Below, in pieces: positions 1 to 10,713 of a stretch of 64,000 nucleotides of DNA (within the stretch, counting starts at the first letter, position 1; each line of letters begins with the position of its first letter). The notes below the pieces were generated by a model. It saw only the letters and a program-made list of their open reading frames with translations. It searched no databases and had not been told where the DNA came from. This DNA comes from Magnaporthiopsis rhizophila (taxonomy: Eukaryota > Ascomycota > Sordariomycetes > Magnaporthales > Magnaporthaceae), in the NCBI GenBank assembly GCA_003049465.1, contig PYSS01000045.1, forward strand, positions 124,001 to 188,000, in the 5' to 3' direction. The translations under genes and the position numbers were made by a program.

Positions 1-1213
1 ACCCCATCCCAACGCCATGGAGCTTCGAGGTCTCGTTGCTGCAGCCTGATCGACCCACAGTCAGTGTGGCTTGCAGGCCTTGCCTTGGCCTTTGAATGTC
101 GTGCAGGGCCTCCCGCCTCACGTGCGTGTTACGTGCGTGTCGGCTGTCAGCCCAGGGCACCCGCAGATTCCCATCTTATCTTGGCCGGCTGCATTTGAAG
201 CCAAAAGGTTGTTGGTCTCTCGTCCCCGTGTTGTTGTGAGCTTTATAATTTAGCCCACCAACGGACGTAGAGCGCCCGGTGAGGTTCCCTCGATCGCTGT
301 CAGCCACAAAGCAGGCGTCGGACAGAGATCATCACTCACCCGAAGCTTGATCACGGGCGACACGCCTATCCGACAAATTCTCTGTGGCCCTGATTGGACC
401 AAGGTGAGAGTCGCTCGGGTAGTTATTGGGGTAAATACACCGACCTGAATGCCACTGTTTGCTCGAATTTTGCCATGTTTCCACGACGATTTGAGTCGCG
501 ACTGAGAGTTGAGGTCATTTGGCTCGGGTATCGCCCAAATTACCAGGCAACCAGCCAGATCTAGAATAAGCACACGTCCATCCATACCTTGAAGGCATAT
601 CCAGGGTGGTTTATTTCTTCGATGTATTCTTCCGTGACTGACAACTCCCAGTGAGCAGAACTGGTGTTTGACTTCGGTGAAATTGGCAGATGCCATGCAT
701 TGACACCGCTCACAATGTGCGGTGTGCTGCCAACCACCGCACTTTTCACGCATATGCAATCCATACACTCGTGCAAACCACGATTCATTAACGTGAAAAT
801 CCCGTAGCTTGGGGCGGTGTAAGGATACAGGCGGAGCGCGACTCTGTAAGTCTGTACGACTGTCTTTACAGGCAATGCCAAATGTCTGTGTTTACTCGAG
901 GCGGAAAGGCGTTTACAGGGTTACGTCATTAGCACTTGCAGGTGGCCTGGGCTGCAGTTTGATTGATTTGTTGGCAGCAACCGCGCAGCGCGTCGTTGCC
1001 TGGCCACGAGGAAAATACCCCAGTCACGCCCCACACATATGTTCCACTTGGTAAACACAGGCTCCCATTCACGCTCTGCCAATGTGGAGGAGCTTGACCT
1101 GCTGTGTTTCTTTTTATCTCCAGCTCCCCAACAAACTAATGCAGATGCCGAAGCCACACCCCTACAAACGCGACAACTAACCGCCAGCAGCCAACACCAC
1201 CAACCAACCCACC
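1..1213. other. Intergenic region left of BRCT gene
   Basis: No reading frame here has an ATG start together with coding-like codon use, and no RNA gene was recognised. The last few hundred bases must hold the promoter and 5' leader of the BRCT-protein gene that begins at 1214. The ATG there sits in an accessible A/C-rich leader (CAACCAACCCACC just before it), typical of filamentous fungi. Nothing else can be supported. Confidence 0.5.
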
Positions 1214-4200
1214 ATGGAAGCCCCGAAACGCATCACCCGGAGCAGGGCCAAGGCCGGCTCAGAAAAGCCTGCCACCAAAATCGTCACAGCTGCTGCCGCC
1301 GCGAAGAAGACCGCCCCCGCCGCCCCTATCAGCAGGAAGAGGCTTCGATCTGACGACGCCGACCACGACGAGGATGACAACGACGAGCTCGGTGGTGCCG
1401 AACCCGCGCAGGGCGCCACCAAGCTGAGGACAGCCGCCCGCGCTGCTCGCGGGAGGCCAAGGAAGGCGGAGGCGGTGGAGGAGACAAAGCCCGTTGAACC
1501 AGCACCTGCTCCAAAACCAAGGGGACGCCCTGCAAAGAAGATAGCCCCGGCAAAAGAGGAGCCGCTGGCAGCAGCTCCTGTGCGCGCAACAAGGACAACG
1601 AGGGCAAAGAAGACGGAGCCCCCTCCGCAGCCAGAGGAGACTGCCGAGCCCCTGAAGCCAGCTACCAGAGCCCGTGCTACCACCGCCGCCACGGCAGCCA
1701 AGGCAACAGTCAAGAAGTCGGTGAAGTTCGAAGAGCCAGAGAAGGAGAACACCCCTCCCGTTGTTCCAAAGACCAAGAGGGTAAAGGCCGCCGCAGCAGA
1801 ACCCCCTGCCCCAGTCGCCGCAGAACCAGTCACCGCAGGCCTCCGCGCTCGGCCACTGCGCAGGGCCACCGCTGCTGCTGCTCCGTCAGCCCCTGCTCGT
1901 GCCACCCGGGGCGGTGTCAAGTCAACAGCAGCCGCCGCCGCCCAGAAGGAGGAGAGGCCCGCGACCCCACTTGGTCCCAAGAGGATCACGCAGCTGACCC
2001 GCGCCAAGAACGCGGACCGCGGCGATGAGTCCGACGATGAGCTCGCCGGAGATGACACGACTTCCCAGAGGCCACTGATGAAGAGCCCCGTCAGGCCAGC
2101 TCCGGCTGTCCGCCCTGAGCCGGAGCTCCCAGCCCCGGCACCCGCCGCTGAGGCTGAGGAAAACCCCACACTCAACCCCCCAGACCTCACCATCACCGCC
2201 GCCACCAGCCTGCTGAGCAGCCCCGCCCGTCGGCCAGCCGCATCCCCCTACAAGGATACCATAAAATCTCCGGCCCGCAGGGGCGTAGGTGCGCCGCTGC
2301 TCGCCTTGCCGGAAGGTGGGAGCGTTGCCGGCCAGGAAATTAAATCACCGCTGAAAACCTCGCTGCTTTTCTCGCCTGCCAAGCGGCCAAAGTCTCCGAT
2401 GAAGACAATGCAGGCCGCCGCACCTTCACTCGGTGACGTCTCCCGTTCTCCGATGAAGGCGTCCCTGCTTAACTCACCTGCCAAGCGACTCTTCTCGCCC
2501 GCAAAGCCCAAGCACCGAGACGAGGCCAAGAAGGTGGAGGAGAATGACCAAGAGGAGAAGGAGAATGAGGAAGAACAGAAGGAGAATGAGGAGGAGCAGC
2601 AGCCGGCCGAGATGGAGTTCGGCTCGCCCGCCACAGAGCCGGTGCTCTTGACTGCGCCTGTCGGTCTTGATGCCGAGTACTTGCCAGCGGCGGCTCGCCA
2701 GGCCCAGATGCTCGAATCACCGACCAGGCAACTTTTCCCTGGCCGCCTTTCCGCTGTGCTCCCCCGCCACGCCGATCCTGCACTGAAGGACACCGTGATG
2801 GGTGTCGTCGCAAGAGTGAATGCGGAGCAAGCCGCATCGCAAGAAGAAGAGGAGGCCAAGCAGGAGCAAGTGTGTGAGGAGGCTGAGTCGGTGGCCGGAG
2901 AGGCGATGGACGTGGACGAGCCAACTGTCCAGGTAGCCTCGGACGAGAATGCGTCCCCGAGATCGGGCTTTGGCTTGAGGCAGAAGGACCTCGATCCTTA
3001 CGCTGGCGTCGATTCCGAGTCCGATGATGACCTCGGAACTCCCGCTGCGACCGCATCAAGCCAGGCGAGAGCGATCCAGACTCCTTCTCGCTCAACTCGC
3101 CAAGCGGGCCGAGGGCTGAGCCTTGGAGTTCAGTCTTCGAGCAAGAGTGTCATCAAGAAGATGTCAGAATCCAGTGGTCTCGGCTTCACCCCTCTGGCTG
3201 AGAAACTCAGCGGTTGGAAGGCCTCGAGCCCTCTCAAGGTCGGGATCCAGCAAGGGTCGCCCGCCCTGGTCAGCGCTGTTGCCATCGAGGCGCGGGAGGA
3301 GGCGTTCATCGGCGCGGAACAGGTCTCTGCGGCTAGCGCCCAAGATTCTCCTGCCAAGTCGACTTTCTTCGATGATGAAATGTTGGTCCGTACTGACGTT
3401 CAAATCGAGGAATCGGCTGTGATTGCCCAGGATGAGGTGGAGCAGCAGTTGGAGATGGAGGTGGATGAGCCCGAGCTCGGTGACTTGCCCATCACCCAAG
3501 AGGATGTCGAGCTCGCCGCCGAGGCACACGAGATGTCCCTTCTGGACCAGTCACGACTTGAAGAGAAGCTCTGTGCCGAGACCGGCATGGACGACTCTAT
3601 ATCGGACGCGAGCCAGGAGTACGGAGACGAGAATCAAACCCCAATCGACCCGGCGCTCATGGTGCAGGACCAGCAGCCGAGCGGCAGCGCCTCGCCCGGC
3701 GTCCCACTCGTGACGCCTCAGCGGTTCGTCACACGCACCTTCCACACCGTGTCCAAGATCCCGCTCAAGCCAGCAGATGAGCCAACACCGCGCTCTGCCC
3801 TGGCGGAGGCCAAGCAGAGCCGCAGGCACAGCGTCGCCAAGCTGCCGGGCGCCACCACGCCGACCAAATCGCGCCCCAACAACGGTCTGGCCAGGAACGC
3901 TACTGTCATCTCGTACTCGCCGACCAAGGCGGATCGCCAGGCCGAGGAAGCAGGCTATGAGGTGGAGGAAAAGCCCCAGACGACCTCAGCCCCTGTCACC
4001 CCCGTCAGGTCCGAGTCTGGCTTCAGCTGGTCGACTACAGGCACGCCCGCCCGGACCCCCCGGCGCGATGTCAACCCGGCCCTCCTGCGGGGTGCCGTCG
4101 TGTTTGTTGACGTGCGGACGAGCGAGGGTGCCGACTCGAGCGAGATCTTTGTCGAGCTGCTCTCGCAGATGGGTGCTGTGTGCCTCAGGTCGTGGGACTG

Positions 4201-5038
4201 GACCCCGGACGAGGCCGATTCGGTCTCCAAGGTCGGCATCACTCACGTCGTCTTCAAGGATGGTAGCAACCAGACCATCCAGAAGGTCCGTGAGTGCGGC
4301 GGCGTCGTGCAGTGTGTGGGCGTCAGCTGGGTTCTCGAGTAAGTCGACTCGTCTTGTTTTTCCCAAAATTTTCTTCCTGTCTTGTCCGTTGTGCCTGCAA
4401 CTAACATCATTGTCTCTCAACCTGACAGCTGCGAGCGTGAGAACGAGTGGCTGGAAGAGGCGCCTTACAGCATCGACACCTCGCTCACTCCCCGCGGTGG
4501 TGGTGGGCGTCGGCGCAAGACTATGGATCCCAACGCCTTCTCCAACTCCAGCGGTGGTGGTAATAGCCGTCGCCGCGATCGCCGGTCGTCGCCCGCAACG
4601 CCAACCAACAACCGCCGCGACAGCTCGCTGTGGATCCGCACGCCCGTGGACAACGAGCTGCGCGTCCACGGTGACGGGGACGACGGCGACGAGTCGGAGT
4701 GGCAGCTGACGCCCGTACCCAAGACCCCGGCCCCCGAGGCTGTGGCCCGGTACGCCGCGGCCATCACGCTATCCGACGGCATGTCGTCGCCCTGCGGGAG
4801 CGGCAGCGGCGACCCGGCGACGCCGCTGTCGACAACTGGCGCCATGAGCCGCGAGGAGCTCATGATGCGGACGTGCCCGCCTCCAAAGCAGGCGGCGGGG
4901 GCCAGCGTGATGCTCGGCGCCGGCCTGTTGGCGCACGACAAGGACGAGGGCGTGCTGCAGCGGCTCATGGCTGCCAGGCGCAAGAGCCTGCAGTTTGCCC
5001 CCAGGGTCGGAAGCCCGTTGGCCAAGACGTGGCAGTGA
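1214..5038 (+). CDS. BRCT-domain nuclear protein with AT-hook-like and SPxK motifs
   Basis: Two exons, 1214-4338 and 4429-5038, give about 1244 residues. The intron has a GTAAGT donor, a CTAAC branch site at 4401 and a CAG acceptor. The long N-terminal part is disordered, basic and Ala/Pro/Lys rich, with AT-hook-like RGRP cores near residues 79 and 101, which suggests chromatin association. Around residues 340-435 there are repeated S-P-x-K/R motifs (for example KSPLKTSLLFSPAKR and RSPMKASLLNSPAKR), the form of CDK sites. A Glu-rich stretch follows. A single BRCT domain lies near residues 957-1065 and spans the intron: the first exon ends in GVSWVL and the second continues DCERENEWLEE, the conserved BRCT Trp end. 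Such domains bind phosphopeptides or DNA ends in damage and cell-cycle proteins. The layout is reminiscent of microcephalin-type proteins, but orthology is inference. The first in-frame ATG was chosen. Confidence 0.85.
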
Positions 5039-6215
5039 TGGTACCATGGGGATACATCACATCTCTTTTTCTTTTCTCGACTTCTTTGCCGCAACCCAAA
5101 TCGTCCCGCGGGTTGTCGGTCTAGTTTTACTCCCAGCCTCGACACCAGGCTAGGAGGCTTCCTGGCTTTTCTTATTCTTGGGATCTTGGTAATTTTTGGA
5201 GTTACTGGCTTGGCTAGGCGTCTGAAGGGCACGCCCGCCCTGGCGGGTGGGAAAGGTGTTTTAAGGAGGTTGCTGCTGCTTTTTTTGCTTGGATCCACGG
5301 TGTATACACTCGCAGTAGCTAGGGTAGGGTATAGGAATGAGGTCGAGGCATCCTCACGTGGCTGGATACAGCGCACAGGGTATTTCAACTAAAGATTCGG
5401 TTTTATTGTTTTGACTTTGATCCTGCCCAGACTGCCCGCTGCCCTCCTTTTTGTCAATTACCGCGAGTGTCGTGCGATCGTTATCATCCGCCCAGTCCTG
5501 GTTCTGTGTAAGGGGTAATGAGCAACTCAAAAGGCCTGGCTCTTCTGTGACGGAAGAGATGGGTCTTGGTATTGCCTCGATTATTTTCCCACATGGTGTT
5601 CTCCGTGTGTTGCGTACGTCATTTCGTATCGTATCGCATCGTTTCGTCAGTTCTTTCCCGCCCGGCTACTTGGTCATGGACGAGTTTGGGTACGAATTCG
5701 GATCTCCCGAGGGCTACCTGTGTGCTGGAGCCTAGCCCGGCCAGGGGCCATCCCCGCTATTGATTGGACGCCCGTAGCACCACTGAGAGCCCGAACCGAA
5801 ACCGCACACACCGTTGGGCCGCCGTTTCGCATGTTCCAGAACCCGCCGACAGCCTGACAAAGCCTCGCCCGCTCACATCAACAAATTGCCAGAGGCGGAG
5901 GGAACAAGCCCGGCAAGGCAGCCAATAGCTGACGACGCGCCCTGTCGCCGCCGTCTTTGAGGCCACTTTCCCTCGGACCAGCATATCCGTTCATTCACAA
6001 TTTCACCATGTGAAGACGGATTCTGCTTCCGCGGGAATCCTGGTCCGCTCGCCAGCATCATAAAGAAAGTTGCCTGACGGCGGCTCGGCTTGTTAGTTTG
6101 GACCGCCAAACTTTCCCCATCTCCTCGCTCCCTTTTTGCCCCTGACATAAGGTTTCCTTCTCCCAACCCGGAAACACACCTCGGCATACGGCAGTCTGGT
6201 CTGTTCTTCGGCAAC
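5039..6215. other. Intergenic region, tandem genes
   Basis: This holds the 3' UTR of the BRCT gene and the promoter of the Wss1-type protease. Short open frames exist but have no coding-like composition. No RNA gene or repeat was recognised. Confidence 0.5.
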
Positions 6216-7581
6216 ATGTCGGACCGCGATCCGCTCGTTCTGTCTTACTCGCACCTCCAGCACCTGCCGCGCCAGCAGGAGGCCCTGCACAGCCTCAAGA
6301 GGCTGGCGTCGCTGGTCAAGCCCATCATGAGGGCTAGGGGGTGGAAGGTCGGGCAGCTTGCCGAATTCTATCCGGATCAGCGGGACCTGCTTGGTGAGTC
6401 TTGTTTTCCACCTACGTGCTACAGACATGCTTCTCACACTATTGGGGAAAACATTGGGCGGGGCGCTAATCTCCCATGAACGCCATGTTTGATTTCGTCG
6501 GGGTGGGACAAAAGGCCTCAACATCAACCGCGGCCAAAAGATCTTGGTCCGGCTGCGGTACCCGGGCGACGTGACGCAGTTCCTGCCCTTTGAGCAGGTG
6601 GCGGACACGATGCTGCACGAGCTCAGCCACATCGTCCACGGGCCGCACGACGCAAAGTTCCACGCTCTCTGGGACCAGCTGCGCGACGAGCACGAGGGCC
6701 TGCTGATGAAGGGCTACACGGGCGAGGGTTTCCTGTCCGAGGGCCAGCGGCTCGGCGGCGGTCGTCTCGGCCAGCTGCCACCCCACGAGGCGCGCCGCCT
6801 GGCCCGCGCCGCGGCCGAGAAGCGCCGCGTCCAGCGGCAACAGCAAGCCGCATCGGCTGCGGGATCGGGTCGGCGGTTGGGCGGGCAAGCCGCCCGGCCC
6901 GGCGCCGACATCCGGAGCGTGATCGCGCTGGCGGCCGAGCGGCGCAGCAGGTCGATGAAGGGCTGTGCGGGGGGAAACAAGGACCTGGGCATCGGCGAGG
7001 CCGAAGTCAGGCGCATCGCCGACGACGCGGCGCGGCAGAGCGCCATGACGCGCGCCGAGGAGGACGCGGCCAACGATGCGGCCATCGCGCAGGCGCTGTG
7101 GGAGCTGGTGCAGGAGGACGAGAAGAGGCGGCTCGGCGCCGCGTATGTGCCGCCCAGCGTGGAAAACCCGACGGGCAGCGGGGGCAGGGCGGCGCTGCTG
7201 GAGGAGGCGGTGGGCTCGGAAGACGACCAGTGGACCTGCGACGTCTGCACGCTGCTCAACCCGGCCAACTACCTGTGCTGTGACGCGTGCGGCACGGAGC
7301 GGAGCGACAAGATTGACAGGGACCTCTCTGCGAGGACGGTCAAGCGTAGCAGGATGGATGAAGCCCGCGGCCAGGAGGTGGTCGATCTCACGCAGGACAG
7401 CCCGCCCCGAGCCAATAGGGCTTCTGCATCTACCTCTACCGCGAGCTCACGGACCGTCTCGGGCTCGGGCTCAGTCCCAGGGCCCCGACCGGCCACGTGG
7501 GACTGCTCCTTTTGCGGCACGCGCATGGAGCACAAATGGTGGACGTGTTCGACCTGCGGCAAGATGAAGGACAGCTCTTAG
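6216..7581 (+). CDS. WSS1: Wss1-type WLM-domain DNA-protein-crosslink metalloprotease
   Basis: Exons 6216-6393 and 6515-7581 give 414 residues. The donor is GTGAGT and the acceptor is an A-rich AAAAG; the join restores LLGLNINRGQ, the conserved WLM-domain start. The WLM domain (about residues 1-160) contains HELSHIVHGPH near residues 94-104, an HExxH zinc-protease centre with a third His. Two RanBP2-type zinc fingers follow: about 299-325 (WTCDVCTLLNPANYLCCDAC) and 388-412 (WDCSFCGTRMEHKWWTCSTC). Between them, EVVDLTQD near residue 347 fits a SUMO-interacting motif. Wss1 proteases cleave proteins crosslinked to DNA and act with SUMO and Cdc48, so a nuclear repair role is expected. The central part is Ala/Arg rich and probably disordered. 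Family assignment is strong; the orthologue name is by domain order. Confidence 0.93.
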
Positions 7582-10500
7582 CTCTTGAGATGTTGGAGGC
7601 ACGCACGATGTGACATTGAAGCATGACCACTTTCTCTACAGCAAGCATAGCCACGGCGAGAAAAAGAACATGGGATGAAACGGGTTTCTTTTCCCTCTTG
7701 CTTCTTTTTTTTTGCCCTCTTCGTCGTCATCTTCGTGTGCTTCCTTCCTCTTCTTTTTTTTGACTTTTTTCGTCTTGTTTTATATCAGAGAGCCGATTCA
7801 GAGCCGAACCGTCAGCCTGCCAATTACGTATTGTACTTTGACTCTCACCCCGCATTCCTGTCCGTCTGTGCCATTTTCCTTGAGACCATCTCGGTAGCTC
7901 GCCTCGGTGTTGGATTTGGCGCACTATCTCAATAGAGTCTGTTTTCGATACTCGCTATTGTTTGACGGCGTGGCGCTGGGACCAATTGAACGAAAGGGCT
8001 TCATCTCTGTCGGTGAAGCTGCCCGTCCCGATGCGGTGTGGTCACGTCGCAGTGGATGCAGTTTGCCGCCTGACATGTGGATTTGCGCCGCGACGGGCTG
8101 CATGATGACGTAGTGCGCGCGGAGCTCGCCCACGGCCGCCGCTCACGTCAGTCCGTCCGTCCACGCTTAGATCTTTTGCTTTTTGCTCCTTGGCTGATGG
8201 GTTAAAATCGGTGCCGCAAGTGTACATACTTCGATTAGGTAAATGTATATACGGGCAGATGTAGGCAAGGTCATCCATGGAAGAAGAGGGAAAAATGGCG
8301 AGGCGCAATGCAACACAACAACGCTTCGCCGCACAGTCGTCACCCCACAGCACACAGACTGCAAGCGGACCCGAGCATTGCGGACAGGATAGGATTGTGT
8401 TCACCTCTTTTCCATTTCGCGACACGGAGTCCACCGGAGGAGATTCTAGGCTTGGGTTAAATGGTCCAGAACTGTGTCGGTTCGATGAAGCCGAACCGAG
8501 GAGCTGGGTTAATGGAAAACCTTCTCGGGCGAATCCCAGCGAGTACATACGTCGAGAAAGGGAGCTCTCCTAGCTCGCAGCACACAGTTCGACCGCCGCA
8601 CCCCCTTGTTCCACTGCAGATCGGCACGGATCCCTTCTTGGCCTAGCGTGCAAAGTGAGCGTCCCGAAAACCGAGGAAGGGTCAAAAAAAAAAAAAAAAA
8701 GGCCAGGCACCCCTTGCCTAATGCGCCAATTTTAGGCAGACCCTGGTTTTGCTAGCTACCTCGCAACAGCCCTTTTTTCTGATGTGTGCTCTGAGAGCGA
8801 GGAGTGGCCTGCTTGCAAAGGAGCACGGGCCGACCGCTTCATGTGAAATCCCTCGCTGTCAGTTTACGGTTACAAACAAATAGGCTCACAACCCTCAATG
8901 CCCACGATATTGCCACCTCTACCAATGCTAGTGTGGGGGTAACATGTTCTGCATGCGGTTTTATTGCCCCTCAGGGTCCACGGTCCACAAAAAAAAGGAG
9001 ACCCTTTGGATCGCCCTGTGGATGCGTCCCTGGACGCTCGGAGGGAAAAAGAGTGGCGGGCGCGCCAAAGAAGGGGAAGACGAAGGGTGGAGGAGTGGAG
9101 AGGTGGCTGATCTGATTCCCGGCAGTCGGTGCTGGGCATCTTAACCCCTCAGGTCCAATCGCGCGTCATAACCCAAAAAGGCGGCTTTCGACTTGTGGGG
9201 ACGCAGGTTGCTCAAGGTTCCAATGCCTATTGAGCTTCGGGTGGCCAAGTTCAAACAGGAGGGAAAACACGAGAGAAGGCGGGAAGGAGAAGAGATTGCC
9301 CGTTTGGGGAAAAAAAAAGAAAAGAAGAGAAAAAAATGGGAATGATGATGGAGAATGGAAATGGAAATGGAAACGGAAATGGAAACGGGAGTGGAAATGG
9401 GAGTGGAAATGGGCCCAACAAACAGGGCTGGTGGTGATTGGGGAAGGCGTTCCCAAGGCAATGGAACGGGGCTGGGTGCTGGCTGCTCCTGCCTCTTTCC
9501 GAGATCTGTGAGGAAGCGCCAGCCCAGATGACGACATGGGAATTTGCTGGGACTGGGGTAGCAAAAACCCACACACGGACGGCATCTTCGATGCCCACCA
9601 GCCCTTTCCATTTTATTCTCCCGACGCGCCTGGCGTGCGAAGCTCCAACAACCTTTTTCATCCCTAGCGTCAGACCAGGCACCCAGGTAGGTCAAGCCGT
9701 CTCCTTATTCGGGTGTTGTGTGGGCGGCCACATACATCAGACTACCTACACCTACACAGCCCGCCTGCTTCGTTCTGCCCTGCCAGCAACAACCTAACGC
9801 TTCTTCTCTTGTTTCTGTTCTTTTCTTGTTTCTTATCCGGACCTGTTTGATTCCTTTCTCTTCCCTGCCTTTGCGACCACTTGTCTCCATCTGACCTGGC
9901 AGACAGCTAACGAGTTCCCTGGCTGACATGCGCCCGCCCATCGAGGTATAGCCACAGCCCCATCTCTCCAACCTCGACGACCACCCTGGGCCTCTAATAT
10001 CCGAATTCTCCGGTTTCGCCCACTTCATACTCTGATTTTTTTTTTGGGCATAACGCTTAATGTTTCCTCCTGCTCCTGGTCCATCTCACTTGACCTTGGG
10101 TCCTGTTGTCTCCGTCGCAGTCACACGCTCACCGCACGCCGCCATCTCCCGGCACCCACCCGCCTACACTGTCCCCCACGAATCCTGGAGAGGACCAAGC
10201 ACCCCGATAGGGTGACGCAAGCGTGGTGTTGCGTGTGGCATTACACACCGACCCCGCCTGTTGGGTTTACTTACGCAGTCTTCCCTCCGCCTCGGCTCGG
10301 ATCTTGGATGTCTTAGCCTCTTAGCGCAGGCGCCGAGACAACACCAGACAGCCCAGACACCCCCCTCCTTGTCCGCGCGTCGACAGGGTGTTGCCACGAA
10401 AGGGCACACCGGCCGTCGAAGCCCCACCGCCTCCACGACGACGTCGATTCCGTTCCCCGGTTTGCATTTTCGTTCCACGGACACCAGCAGCAGCTCGGCA

Positions 10501-10713
10501 ACTGCTGCACCAGGCTGTCCACCCGAGCGGCCAGGCCCTCTTGACGCCTCCCCTGTACGGGCTGATCCGCCACCGGCCCAGAAACCTCCACACAAGAGGA
10601 AGGGGGAAACTGAGCAAGGGAGCCGGAGTCATACTCATAAACATAAAAAACAAAAAACCGTTTCCCTCTCCTGCCCTCCGACTCGCACGCCTCATGGGCC
10701 CCCCGATAGCGGA
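7582..10713. other. Large intergenic/5' leader region of histidine kinase
   Basis: About 3.1 kb without a supportable gene. It contains an A17 run (8684-8700), a purine-rich run at about 9307-9340 and a degenerate GGAAAT hexamer repeat at about 9351-9412. From 10261 to 10713 the frame of the downstream kinase is already open but has no ATG, so it is treated as 5' leader. Pyrimidine-rich stretches at about 9795-9870 fit a fungal promoter or transcription start region. Confidence 0.45.
9351..9412. repeat. Degenerate GGAAAT hexanucleotide microsatellite
   Basis: About ten copies of a six-base unit read GGAAAT, GGAAAC or GGGAGT in tandem, just after a purine-only run that begins at about 9307. 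The array lies in the long spacer upstream of the histidine kinase gene. The variant units suggest an ageing array rather than a recent slippage tract. Confidence 0.8.

Noticed and set aside
1177..2205. 342-codon antisense open frame over the BRCT gene
   Set aside because: It mirrors the G/C-rich codon pattern of the sense gene and reads as low-complexity Ser/Ala/Gly; no family resemblance.
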